A DNA stretch of 64,000 nucleotides from an uncultured cyanobacterium. Its GTDB lineage: Bacteria; Cyanobacteriota; Cyanobacteriia; Cyanobacteriales; Geitlerinemataceae. The translations under genes were made by a program, and so were the position numbers. Below are positions 27,346-37,117 of this stretch, in pieces. Every line of letters begins with the position of its first letter. Within the stretch, counting starts at the first letter, position 1. The notes under the pieces are model-generated. The model made no database searches, was not told the origin of the DNA, and saw only the letters and a list, made by a program, of their open reading frames with translations. The stretch spans positions 1-64,000 of the forward strand of contig CALCCD010000031.1 of assembly GCA_937899645.1 (NCBI GenBank). Reading direction: 5' to 3'.

Positions 27346-29355
27346 ATGGTGGATGTAGGTGAACCGTACGATCGGTGGCTTGAGATAGCTAAATATCCAA
27401 CGCTCAAAGAAGTATCAAAGATAATTCAAGAGGCAAAAAAGAAAAGCGCAACAGATTTAAACTTGAGCCGACTGGGATTAAAAGAAATCCCTAAGGAAAT
27501 CACGTCTCTAGAGCACTTGACCACTCTGAATCTGTGTGGAAATCAGCTAACTGAAATCCCGGAATTCATTTCACAGCTAACAAAGCTCAACACCTTAAAT
27601 TTATCTGGGAACCAACTCACCGAAATCCCAGACTTTTTGCTAAACTTACCAGGTTTTACAAAGTTAAGGGTCAGACATCACGAGCACATCAGCGGTGAAG
27701 GAGCCTTGACAATCGGTCTAAATCCGGTGACGACACCACCCCAAGAAGTTCTGGCTCAAGGAATAGAAGCGGCTCGCAACTACTATCGTCAGCTTAGAGA
27801 AGAAGGGACGGAAAAACTTTACGAAGCTAAGCTACTTGTTGTTGGTGAAGCTGGAGCTGGGAAAACAACGCTCGCTCAGAAAATCCAGAATCGAGACTAC
27901 CAACTCGACACTCTTCCCAGCACTGAAGGAATTGATATTCTTCATTGGCAGTTCCAGCACTCTAGCGGCTCTTCTTTTCGAGTCAATATTTGGGACTTTG
28001 GTGGACAAGAAATTTATCATTCGACCCACCAATTCTTCCTAACTAGACGTTCTTGCTATGTCCTGGTCGCTGACAATCGCAAAGAAGATGACAACCTTTA
28101 CTACTGGCTGAGTATTGTCGAACTTCTTGCAGAAGACAGTCCTGTTCTGGTCGTCAAAAATGAGAAAGGCGATCGTCAGCGCGATCTAAATTGCAATCAA
28201 ATGCGCGGCGAGTTTCCACAGCTCAAAGACAGTCTTGCCACAAACCTCAAAACCGATCGTGGTTTCTCCGCAATCCTTAGTCGGATCCGCTACCACCTTA
28301 CAAATCTTCCGCATATTGGAGATGAGCTACCTAAAACTTGGGTGCGTGTCCGCAAAGCACTTGAAGACGATCCGCGCAACACAATTTCGCTCGATACTTA
28401 TCTTCAGATTTGTGAGGAGAATGGCTTTAAGAAGCGTCGAGATGCTCTTCAGCTTGGACGGTATCTACACGATCTTGGCGTTTTTCTACATTTTCAGGAT
28501 GACGATCTTCTCACTAAAACAATTATCCTGAAGCCTACTTGGGGAACTGATGCCGTTTATAAAGTTCTCGGCAATCCGATTGTTAGACGCAATCAAGGCC
28601 GTTTTACTCGCCAAGACATCGAACGTGTATGGTTTGCAGAAGAATATGTTGGTTTGCACGGCGAGCTTCTTAAGTTAATGATGAAGTTCCAGCTCTGCTA
28701 TGAGCTGCCGAGCCATCCTAGAAGTTATATTGCTCCACAACTCCTCAATCCCAATCAACCTCGATATCCTTGGAATGAATCCAACAACCTGCTTCTCCGT
28801 TATAGCTATGAGTTTATGCCAAAGGGTATTCTGACTCGCCTTATTGTTGCCTTGCACCGTTCCATCGCAACACTTCGTACGAGGAAAAGACAAATGGTTT
28901 GGCGTACTGGGGTCATTCTTGCTAAAAATCAAACCTTTGCGGAAGTGATAGAGTTTCACGACCGACGCAAGATCGATATTCGATTGCAGGGAAAAAACAA
29001 ACGCGATCTTCTGACAGTGATCGCTCATGAAATCGACAAAATTCACGAAAACTTGCATCGGCTTAAGTATAAGAAACTTATTCCCTGCAACTGTAATTCT
29101 TGTCAAGATAGCCAGTTCCCGAATATGTACGATCTCGAACATCTTCGAGAAAGACTCCGCCGTGGCAAGCAAACGGTGGAATGCTACAAAAGCTACGAAG
29201 ATGTCAACGTTCGCGGCCTGATTGATGATTCTGTCGGTTCTGTTGAGGCTCAGCAAAAAAGCGAGCGCCCCCCACAGGTCGTGACCAACATTTATCAGAA
29301 CAATTTCGGCGATGGCGACAACGTCGGGAATAACAAAAACATTCAGAACAGTTGA
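27346..29355 (+). CDS. ROCO-family GTPase (LRR - Roc - COR)
   Basis: Protein of 669 residues. Leucine-rich repeats occupy about residues 35-105 (LTTLNLCGNQLTEIPEF and LNTLNLSGNQLTEIPDF). The Roc GTPase domain has the P-loop GEAGAGKTT (about 167-175) and the switch DFGGQE (from Asp217). A COR dimerisation domain follows (KTWVRVRKALE, FKKRRDALQLGRYLHDLGV). Near the C-terminus a CxCxxC cluster (Cys581, 583, 586) with a later Cys (TVECYKSYEDVNV) could bind zinc, and the last 25 residues are Asn/Gly-rich (NNFGDGDNVGNNKN). The gene is clearly more AT-rich than its neighbours and I find no GCGATCGC in it, which suggests recent acquisition. Its role is unknown; related bacterial ROCO proteins are tied to signalling and possibly to conflict systems. 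Ribosome site AAGGGTGAGG before the ATG. Confidence 0.93.
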   Translation: MVDVGEPYDRWLEIAKYPTLKEVSKIIQEAKKKSATDLNLSRLGLKEIPKEITSLEHLTTLNLCGNQLTEIPEFISQLTKLNTLNLSGNQLTEIPDFLLNLPGFTKLRVRHHEHISGEGALTIGLNPVTTPPQEVLAQGIEAARNYYRQLREEGTEKLYEAKLLVVGEAGAGKTTLAQKIQNRDYQLDTLPSTEGIDILHWQFQHSSGSSFRVNIWDFGGQEIYHSTHQFFLTRRSCYVLVADNRKEDDNLYYWLSIVELLAEDSPVLVVKNEKGDRQRDLNCNQMRGEFPQLKDSLATNLKTDRGFSAILSRIRYHLTNLPHIGDELPKTWVRVRKALEDDPRNTISLDTYLQICEENGFKKRRDALQLGRYLHDLGVFLHFQDDDLLTKTIILKPTWGTDAVYKVLGNPIVRRNQGRFTRQDIERVWFAEEYVGLHGELLKLMMKFQLCYELPSHPRSYIAPQLLNPNQPRYPWNESNNLLLRYSYEFMPKGILTRLIVALHRSIATLRTRKRQMVWRTGVILAKNQTFAEVIEFHDRRKIDIRLQGKNKRDLLTVIAHEIDKIHENLHRLKYKKLIPCNCNSCQDSQFPNMYDLEHLRERLRRGKQTVECYKSYEDVNVRGLIDDSVGSVEAQQKSERPPQVVTNIYQNNFGDGDNVGNNKNIQNS

Positions 29356-29368
29356 GGAGGTTATTGCC

Positions 29369-29953
29369 ATGTCTCCTTCAGTCGATCGCCTGATCTCCCA
29401 ACTCCCCACCCTCCGCTGGCAAATCGCCGACTACCACACCGCGATCGCCAGCGGCCTCCTCGACGATCGCCCTGTCGAACTCCTCGCCCACCGCCTCATC
29501 GAAATGAGCCCCGAAGGCCCCGAACACGCCCAAATTAGCACCGACGCCGCCGACTACCTCCGTCAACAGCTTCGCGATCGCGCCATCGTCCGCGACGCCA
29601 AACCCATCACACTGCCTGCCGTCGGCTCCGAACCCCAGCCCGACCTGGCGATCGCCTATCCCGATCGCGCCACCTATCGCCAACGCCACCCCCAACCCGA
29701 CGAAATCTTCTGGGTCGTCGAATACGCCAAAACCACCCTCGCCCGCGACCTCGACATCAAACGCCTCCTCTACGCCGAAGCCGGAATCCCCGAATACTGG
29801 GTCGCCAACCTCGAAGGCCGCGAACTAATCCGCTTCTGGCAACCCGAAGCAGGCGACTACCGCCAACGGCAAACCCTCACCGCCGGGACGGTCTCGCCCG
29901 TCTGCTTCCCCGAGCTAGCGCTCTCCGTTGCGACGATGCTCCGAGGCTGGTAG
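29369..29953 (+). CDS. Uma2 family endonuclease-like protein
   Basis: Protein of 194 residues of the Uma2 (DUF820) family, a PD-(D/E)XK nuclease fold hugely expanded in cyanobacteria. Diagnostic parts are the opening [36 protein letters not shown], the acidic [11 protein letters not shown], and the catalytic-like [34 protein letters not shown], where the usual Glu-x-Lys is read as EYAKTT. I start it at ATG 29369 because GAGGAGG lies eight bases upstream; an in-frame ATG at 29312 lies within the ROCO gene. It follows the ROCO stop by 13 bases, but its GC-rich codon use differs sharply from that gene. Cellular role unknown. Confidence 0.9.
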   Translation: MSPSVDRLISQLPTLRWQIADYHTAIASGLLDDRPVELLAHRLIEMSPEGPEHAQISTDAADYLRQQLRDRAIVRDAKPITLPAVGSEPQPDLAIAYPDRATYRQRHPQPDEIFWVVEYAKTTLARDLDIKRLLYAEAGIPEYWVANLEGRELIRFWQPEAGDYRQRQTLTAGTVSPVCFPELALSVATMLRGW

Positions 29954-30003
29954 GGCGACGGCTTTGCTACGATCGAGACCGGCATCTCTTACACGAAACC
30001 GCC

Positions 30004-30954
30004 ATGACCGTTTCCCCCGATCGCCAGCAGGCCAGACAAAAAAAACGCCAGCAAACTCGGCAACAACTACGTGCCGAACTCACTGCCCTGCCCGACTGGC
30101 TGCGCCGCCCGATCGGCAACGCCAGCGAAATTTCCACCGTGCAGCGCCTCGTTAAACAGCACGGCATCCACACTATCTGCGAAGAAGGCCGCTGCCCGAA
30201 TCGCAGCGAGTGCTACGCCAACCGCACCGCCACCTTCCTGCTGATGGGGCAAACCTGCACCCGCGCCTGCGCTTTCTGTCAGGTGTCGAAAGGTCGCGCG
30301 CCGATGCCCCTCGATCCGGGAGAACCGGCTAAGGTGGCCGACTCAGTGCAGCAGCTCGGGCTGCGCTACGTGGTGCTGACCTCCGTGGCACGCGACGATC
30401 TGGCCGACAGCGGCGCGGGCTGGTTCGCGACAGTGATGGACGCGGTGCGCGGTGCCAACCCCGGCATCGAGATCGAGGTGCTGACGCCGGACTTTTGGGG
30501 CGGCAAGTCCGCGACGCTGACGCCGGAAGCGCAGCAACGATCGCGCGTCGCCACGGTCGCTGCTGCTAAACCCGCCTGCTATAACCACAATCTGGAGACC
30601 GTCCGCCGCCTCCAAGGCCCAGTGCGACGCGGCGCGAAGTACGAGCGATCGCTCGCGGTGCTGCGTACCGTGAAGGACACCGACCCGACGATCGCAACCA
30701 AGTCCGGGCTAATGCTGGGGCTGGGCGAAACCGAGGCGGAGATCGTCGAGGCGCTGCGGGATTTGCGCGAGGTGGGCTGCGATCGCCTGACGCTGGGGCA
30801 GTATATGCGACCGGCGCTCGATCGCCTGCCGGTGGAGAAATATTGGACGCCGGAGGAATTCGATCGTCTCGGTGCGATCGCCCGCGACTTGGGGTTCGCT
30901 CACGTGCGATCGGGGCCGCTGGTTCGCAGCTCGTATCACGCGGGCGAGGCGTAG
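30004..30954 (+). CDS. lipA: Lipoyl synthase
   Basis: Radical-SAM enzyme of 316 residues that inserts two sulfurs into octanoyl chains on lipoyl-dependent enzymes. Both iron-sulfur cluster motifs are intact: the auxiliary cluster CxxxxCxxxxxC in [12 protein letters not shown] and the radical-SAM CxxxCxxC in CTRACAFC. The C-terminus carries the conserved RSSYHAGE. The N-terminal 20 residues are unusually basic and Gln-rich but the ATG at 30004 is the only good start. It ends at a terminator facing the converging gene. Confidence 0.97.
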   Translation: MTVSPDRQQARQKKRQQTRQQLRAELTALPDWLRRPIGNASEISTVQRLVKQHGIHTICEEGRCPNRSECYANRTATFLLMGQTCTRACAFCQVSKGRAPMPLDPGEPAKVADSVQQLGLRYVVLTSVARDDLADSGAGWFATVMDAVRGANPGIEIEVLTPDFWGGKSATLTPEAQQRSRVATVAAAKPACYNHNLETVRRLQGPVRRGAKYERSLAVLRTVKDTDPTIATKSGLMLGLGETEAEIVEALRDLREVGCDRLTLGQYMRPALDRLPVEKYWTPEEFDRLGAIARDLGFAHVRSGPLVRSSYHAGEA

Positions 30955-30957
30955 ATC

Positions 30958-30987
30958 CCGGCTAGAGATTCAGAAGCCGGACTTTTT
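30958..30987 (+). terminator. Terminator after lipA
   Basis: CCGGCT (30958-30963) pairs with AGCCGG (30975-30980), followed by a T-run at 30983-30987. The stem is short. Confidence 0.5.
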
Positions 30988-31016
30988 AAAAGGATACGAC
31001 TGCTCGGGGGATCGGG

Positions 31017-32330
31017 TTAGTCGGCTTTGGCGGTGACTGGGCTGTCGGGTTCGCTGGCAGGCTTTTGGGCGGACTTTTTCGTGGACTGGTTGGCGGTGTG
31101 GGAGCCGTTTTCTTTCGCGAAGGGCAGTTCGGCGTTGATGGCATCGATTTGCATCTGTTCGTGCTCGTTGATTTGGCCGAGGTAGGGCACGATGACCTTA
31201 CCGAGCTGGCGGGCGTAGAAGCGGTGGACGCTGTAGTTAGGCGTGGCGGGGAAGCCGCGTCGCTTTTTGTGGCGACCGCCCGCGCCGGGGTCGAAAGTTT
31301 TGATGCCGCGATCGATGCCCCACTCGATCGGGCTGTAGTAGCAAGCGTCGAAGTGCAGGCAATCGATGTCGTTGTCGCTGCCCCAGTAGCGCCCGTAGAG
31401 TCGATCGCCTTTGGTCAGGCAGAACGACATGCCCAGAGGCCGCTCGGGGCTGCCGCCTTCGTTGTAGGCCGCGACGAAGACGATGCGGTGGCGGTAAGAG
31501 TGCTGGAGTCGCTCGAAAAACTCTGGCATTAAGTACTTGCTGCCCCACCAGCCGAATTTGTCGCAGGTGCTGGCGTAGAAGCGGTACATCTGCGAGAAAA
31601 ACGAGTCGGGGATCTCGTCACCGGCAAACACCTGGAGCCTGAGCCCCGCTTTGGTGACGGCTTTGCGTTCGCGCTTGATATTGCGGCGCTGGTTAGCGTT
31701 GAAAATCTTGAGATAGTCGGAAAAATCTGCGAATTCGTCGTTCGACCAGATGAAACTATGGTGGAGCCATTTGTTAAAGCCGCACTGCTCGATCGTCGCT
31801 CGCCATTCGGGGTCGGTGTAGAGAAAGTGACAGCTGGAGATGCTGTTGCGATCGCAGAAGCGATCGATTTGCCGCACCATCTGCGCCGTCATCTCGGCGT
31901 CGTCTTCGCTGGGCGCGATCAAGAAACGATAGCCTTCGGCGGGAGTAAATGGGCTCATGCCGAGCAGCTTGGGGTAGTAGTTGACCCCGATGCGATCGGC
32001 GAGTTCGGCAAACTGCTGGTCGAAGACGAATTCGCCGTAACTGTGGCCCTTCAGGTACATTGGCGCGGTGGCGATGAGGTTGCCTTCGCGGCGCACGGTC
32101 AAATGGCAGGGCATCCAGCCCGCTTGGGCGACAGCGCTGCCGGATTTCTCCAGGTCGTTGAGCCAATCCCACTCAAAAAACGGGGTCGCCAGCGGCATCG
32201 CCAGAGCGTCCCACTCGGCTTTCTCGACTTCGCTCACCTGCTGGATCCAGGCAAATTCGTAGCGACTTTGTCCGAACATAATCTGGTATTTGAGGGGGGG
32301 CGCTGTCGATCGAGACGGCTCGGTCTCCAT
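31017..32330 (-). CDS. Peptidogalycan biosynthesis/recognition protein (PF04339, FemAB-like GNAT)
   Basis: Protein of 437 residues of the DUF482 family, related in fold to FemAB-type aminoacyl transferases and GNAT acetyltransferases. Recognisable parts are ATPFFEWDWLNDLEKSG, YGEFVFDQQFAELA, YYPKLLGMSPFTPA, FNANQRRNIKRERKAV and the C-terminal YGRYWGSDNDIDCLHFDACYY with FDPGAGGRHKKRRGF. The reaction is not established; transfer of an amino acid or acyl group to an envelope or small-molecule acceptor is inferred. The last 45 residues are a charged tail unlike the domain. CAGGAG lies five bases before the ATG at 32330, supporting this start. Confidence 0.87.
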   Translation of the reverse strand: METEPSRSTAPPLKYQIMFGQSRYEFAWIQQVSEVEKAEWDALAMPLATPFFEWDWLNDLEKSGSAVAQAGWMPCHLTVRREGNLIATAPMYLKGHSYGEFVFDQQFAELADRIGVNYYPKLLGMSPFTPAEGYRFLIAPSEDDAEMTAQMVRQIDRFCDRNSISSCHFLYTDPEWRATIEQCGFNKWLHHSFIWSNDEFADFSDYLKIFNANQRRNIKRERKAVTKAGLRLQVFAGDEIPDSFFSQMYRFYASTCDKFGWWGSKYLMPEFFERLQHSYRHRIVFVAAYNEGGSPERPLGMSFCLTKGDRLYGRYWGSDNDIDCLHFDACYYSPIEWGIDRGIKTFDPGAGGRHKKRRGFPATPNYSVHRFYARQLGKVIVPYLGQINEHEQMQIDAINAELPFAKENGSHTANQSTKKSAQKPASEPDSPVTAKAD

Positions 32331-32482
32331 AGATCTCCTGAATCGCAGCGCATGGCGATGGAGCTAGGATTCACGTGCATTTGTAAGGCTGTTTAGCGGT
32401 GCTGCGATCGCGACGCCTTTTACCGTTCGTACTATGGCATTTTCTTTTCCTGCGTGCCGCCCTCCATACACCTCTTCTTCCC

Positions 32483-33508
32483 ATGAATCGCTTTTACTCC
32501 TCGATCTTCTCCCCACCCCCTCGCCTGCGGGTTGCCATGTTGGCCGGTCTGCTCGCTTTACCCGTGGCGGGCGCTCTGGCCTCTGAGGTGCGGGCGCTTC
32601 TCCCAGAAGAATCTGACATGGCCCCAATTTCGGAGCGAGTCGCTCAGTCGGGCAATTCCATTCCGGGGTCGGGCGTGCCAGACAGCTCGCCGCTGACGGG
32701 CTCGGCGCGTTTTATTCCGCCGACAGATGACGAGGTGGGCGAAACGGGCAGCGGCTCGACGCGCGATGGCTGCAATCACATGTTTGCAATGGTACCGAGC
32801 TCCAGCGGCGCGCAGGCTCAGCAAGCGTTTCAAAATCTGCCGGTCGATCGCAGTCGAGAGGCGTTCGATCTATTCGTCTACGTAGCTCCCAAAACTGTAA
32901 CGTCAGAGGACTCTATAGATGAGGATTCGGCAGCTAGCAGTGGAGACTCACAATCCCTGATTGTTGCTCTGTCTGATGCCGCTCAACTCACTCCCGCTCC
33001 TACTGCTTTACAGAAGGTCACCCCAGCCGATGACCAATCTGTTATTTTGCGCGTGCAGCTGGCATCTTCGCTAGCGGAAGAAATCGAACACGAATGGATA
33101 GCTTTTCTGTGTGCGGGGAATGACATTGACGTAGAGGATGACGTCGCACAAGAGGAGATAGAAGATGCACTAAAGGAGATCGACGATATACAGTTCGGAA
33201 TTTTAGAGCTTGCTGATGTCCCCAGCGCGGCCAGCATTGAAATAGAAACCGCAACGGCGCTCGTGGCGCGCGCGCAAGCGTTGGCTGCTGCCGGTTTTTG
33301 GTTCGATACGCTAGCGGCTCTCGACGACGCACGACGTATGGCGACGACGCCGGAAGAGCGCGCTCTAGTCGAAACCAACTGGCAGTCGGTATTCGAGTCG
33401 ATCGACTGGGACTTTGAAGCGCATCCTCTAGCCGACGTGCCGGTGATGACAATCGAAGAGCTCGAGGCGGAAACCGGTATTGTGGCCGAAACCCTAATCA
33501 TGCCCTAG
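32483..33508 (+). CDS. Secreted protein, divergent DUF928-like
   Basis: Protein of about 341 residues when started at ATG 32483, which places a normal signal peptide first (MLAGLLALPVAGALA core). An upstream in-frame start at 32399 would bury this peptide. The mature part contains a variable Ser/Thr/Asp-rich start, FDLFVYVAP, a long acidic middle (DIDVEDDVAQEEIEDALKEI) and a C-terminal AAGFWFDTLAALDDARR followed by ETNWQSVFESIDWD. This last pattern resembles the C-terminus of cyanobacterial DUF928 proteins, whose function is unknown; the assignment is by resemblance only. It stands alone between divergent and co-directional neighbours. Confidence 0.62.
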   Translation: MNRFYSSIFSPPPRLRVAMLAGLLALPVAGALASEVRALLPEESDMAPISERVAQSGNSIPGSGVPDSSPLTGSARFIPPTDDEVGETGSGSTRDGCNHMFAMVPSSSGAQAQQAFQNLPVDRSREAFDLFVYVAPKTVTSEDSIDEDSAASSGDSQSLIVALSDAAQLTPAPTALQKVTPADDQSVILRVQLASSLAEEIEHEWIAFLCAGNDIDVEDDVAQEEIEDALKEIDDIQFGILELADVPSAASIEIETATALVARAQALAAAGFWFDTLAALDDARRMATTPEERALVETNWQSVFESIDWDFEAHPLADVPVMTIEELEAETGIVAETLIMP

Positions 33509-33634
33509 CTTCTGGAGCGATCGAGATGGCCACGAGGGGGGAGATTCTGCGTTCCGACAACCCGACGCGATCGCGCTAGAATCCCGAACGTCGAGTTCGG
33601 TTACACTCACGATCTGGGCTGGGTATTTTTGTTG

Positions 33635-35524
33635 ATGAGGGCTATGAGGCAGATCTCCCCCGTGGGAATTCAACTCCGTCGCGTACTCGAACAGTGGCGC
33701 TCTATTTTGACCGTCTCGACGGGGATGACGCTCTTGACTTCCGCCTTTGGCTATATCGGCGGTTTGCAAGGGGTCGAGCTGAGTTTTTACGACGCTTTTA
33801 TGCGACTGCGTCCGTCGGCAGACCGCGACGAGCGCATCGTTCTGGTGACGGTTAACGAAGCCGACCTGGAGCGGTTGCAGCACTGGCCGATCTCCGACTT
33901 CGACCTGGCCCGCGCGATCGAGGCGATCGCCGCCCAGAAGCCCAGCGCGATCGGCCTGAACATTTACCGCAACCTGCCGGTGCAGCCCGGACACGCCCTC
34001 TGGCGGACGGTGGCCCACAGTACCGACAACCTAATCGGCGTCTACAAACTCGGGATTCCGCGCGTCGAAGCGCCGGAGGCTCTGGCGGAGGTCGATCGCG
34101 CTGCTTTTAGCGACCTGCCGATCGACTTCGATCGTCGCCAGCGCCGCGCCATGCTCAGCCTGCGTGCCAACGAAATGCGGCCCCGCGCCCAGCTCGATCT
34201 GCCCGACGATATCCAACTGAGCTTCGCGATGCAGCTCAGCCTGCTGCACCTGGAGCGCGACGGCCTGCTGCCGGATTTGTCGGCGGCCTCGGCGGCCTCG
34301 CCGACGATCGCGTGGGGAGAGGCGACGTTCCGCCCGCTGCTCAGCTACGGCGGCGGTTATGCGAGCGGTCGGATTCCGGGCTACCAAATTTTGCTCGACT
34401 ATCGCGGCGTCGCGCCGGAGACCTTTTCGTCAATTTCGCTCGCGCGCGTGCTCGAGGGGGATGTCCCCGCCGATTTGTTTCGCGATCGCGTCGTTATCTT
34501 AGGCACGACGGCAGTAAGCCTCGATGCTCGCTGGCACACGCCATTTTCTTACAGCACGCTCGATAACCTCGACGCGACGCCCAGTCTCTACGTCCACGCC
34601 AATATCGTCAGCCAGATTCTCAGCGCGGTGCTCGACGGTCGCAATTTTTTACAGGCCGCGAAGCCAACGCAGAAGTTCTTGTGGCTCTGGAGCTGGACGA
34701 TCGTCTTTCACAGCCTGTGCGTCGCGATCGCCTGCGCCAGCGACAAGCCCCACGCCAAGGCTCAATCCCTGACCTCGCAGCTGGCATTCGGCGCGGTCGT
34801 GCTGTCCGGCCTCACGATCGCCACCAGCTACGGCGCGTTTTTGATGCACCTGTGGCTACCGACCTTTTCGCCGATCGCCTCAGGCATGATGGCGAGCCTT
34901 GCCGTCCTCGTCCGCCAGCGCAACTCGTTCGCGCGGCTGGCGACCACCGACGACCTGACCCAGCTCGCCAATCGCCGCTACTTCGACGAGTTTATCGAGC
35001 GCTCTTGGAAAGACCGCCGCATGCGCCAGGAAATTTCGCTGCTGCTCTGCGATGTGGACTTCTTCAAGCGCTATAACGACACCTACGGCCACCAGGCGGG
35101 CGATGTTTGTTTGAGTTCGGTGGCCCGTGCCATGTCCAACGCCGTGCGCAGTAACGACCTGGTGGCGCGCTACGGTGGCGAAGAGTTCGCGATCGTCATG
35201 CCCGGTTGCCCGCTGGAGGTTGCCGAGCGGGTTGCCGAGCGTATGTGTCAGGCGGTGCGCGACCTGAGTTTGGATCACCAAGCCTCGGACGCCGCGCCCC
35301 ACGTGACGATTAGCTGTGGTATTGCCTCGACCAGTTTGGGAGTGTTCGAGCGACCCGAAGAGCTAATCGAAGAAGCCGATCGGGCGCTGTATCTGGCCAA
35401 AAAGGAGGGACGCAACTGCTACCGCGTCTTGGTGAGCTTGGATATCGAAGTGACGAGTTCCCCGTCGCCGACGACCGACCTGCCCGCCGCATCGGAAACA
35501 GACGACGACCCGCAGCCTGCCTAG
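33635..35524 (+). CDS. CHASE2 sensor diguanylate cyclase (GGEEF)
   Basis: Membrane-bound enzyme predicted to make cyclic di-GMP from two GTP in response to an external signal. After an N-terminal membrane segment (LTVSTGMTLLTSAFGYIGG) comes a periplasmic CHASE2 domain (about residues 40-330: ELSFYDAFMRLRP, DDRIVLVTVNEADL-like, RDRVVILGTTA), then two or three membrane segments (LWLWSWTIVFHSLCVAIA, LAFGAVVLSGLTIA, SPIASGMMASLAVLV) and a GGEEF domain (TTDDLTQLANRRYFDEF, DVDFFKRYNDTYGHQAGD, RYGGEEFAIVMPG). The catalytic GGEEF is intact and an RxxD inhibitory site (RSND) lies five residues before it, so product feedback is expected. No EAL domain. Start chosen at the first ATG; a TTG at 33629 and an ATG at 33644 are alternatives. 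Confidence 0.93.
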   Translation: MRAMRQISPVGIQLRRVLEQWRSILTVSTGMTLLTSAFGYIGGLQGVELSFYDAFMRLRPSADRDERIVLVTVNEADLERLQHWPISDFDLARAIEAIAAQKPSAIGLNIYRNLPVQPGHALWRTVAHSTDNLIGVYKLGIPRVEAPEALAEVDRAAFSDLPIDFDRRQRRAMLSLRANEMRPRAQLDLPDDIQLSFAMQLSLLHLERDGLLPDLSAASAASPTIAWGEATFRPLLSYGGGYASGRIPGYQILLDYRGVAPETFSSISLARVLEGDVPADLFRDRVVILGTTAVSLDARWHTPFSYSTLDNLDATPSLYVHANIVSQILSAVLDGRNFLQAAKPTQKFLWLWSWTIVFHSLCVAIACASDKPHAKAQSLTSQLAFGAVVLSGLTIATSYGAFLMHLWLPTFSPIASGMMASLAVLVRQRNSFARLATTDDLTQLANRRYFDEFIERSWKDRRMRQEISLLLCDVDFFKRYNDTYGHQAGDVCLSSVARAMSNAVRSNDLVARYGGEEFAIVMPGCPLEVAERVAERMCQAVRDLSLDHQASDAAPHVTISCGIASTSLGVFERPEELIEEADRALYLAKKEGRNCYRVLVSLDIEVTSSPSPTTDLPAASETDDDPQPA

Positions 35525-35544
35525 AGATATGCGTGAATCGAGGC

Positions 35545-35802
35545 TCAGCTCGCCGGGTCGTTCTGGTGACGATCGCTGTGGTGCTGGTGCTGGACGCGGC
35601 GATCGAGCTGGACGGCGCGGCCGATATCTTTGGCGGCGCGGCGGATCGTCTCGAAGTCTGCTGCTGAGTCGGCGGCGGTGGCGTCGCGCTCTGCGAGGCG
35701 ATCGAGGGCGGCGAGAACAATATCGAACTGTTCGCTGAGGCGATCGCTCGACTGCTTGACGCAGGACTCGAAATCGCCATCGGACTGGGGCGCGTGGGTC
35801 AT
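35545..35802 (-). CDS. Possible small helical protein
   Basis: Open frame of 85 codons starting at ATG 35802, downstream of tgt on the same strand. The product is acidic and strongly helical in pattern (LSEQFDIVLAALDRLAERDATAADSA) with a His-rich end. I recognise no family. The codon use resembles neighbouring genes but no good ribosome site is visible, so it may be a chance frame. Confidence 0.35.
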   Translation of the reverse strand: MTHAPQSDGDFESCVKQSSDRLSEQFDIVLAALDRLAERDATAADSAADFETIRRAAKDIGRAVQLDRRVQHQHHSDRHQNDPAS

Positions 35803-35903
35803 GACGTGGGGGAAGAGGGCCGCGCGAATCGCGCCGAAATGCTGTGTAATCTCGCCAGTATTATATCAACCGCATCCAGCCTCCTCTGGAAGGGGCCGTT
35901 CCC

Positions 35904-37085
<1,182 letters not shown>

Positions 37086-37117
37086 TCAGTCGAGCGATCG
37101 GGCCGTCGAGCGAGCCG

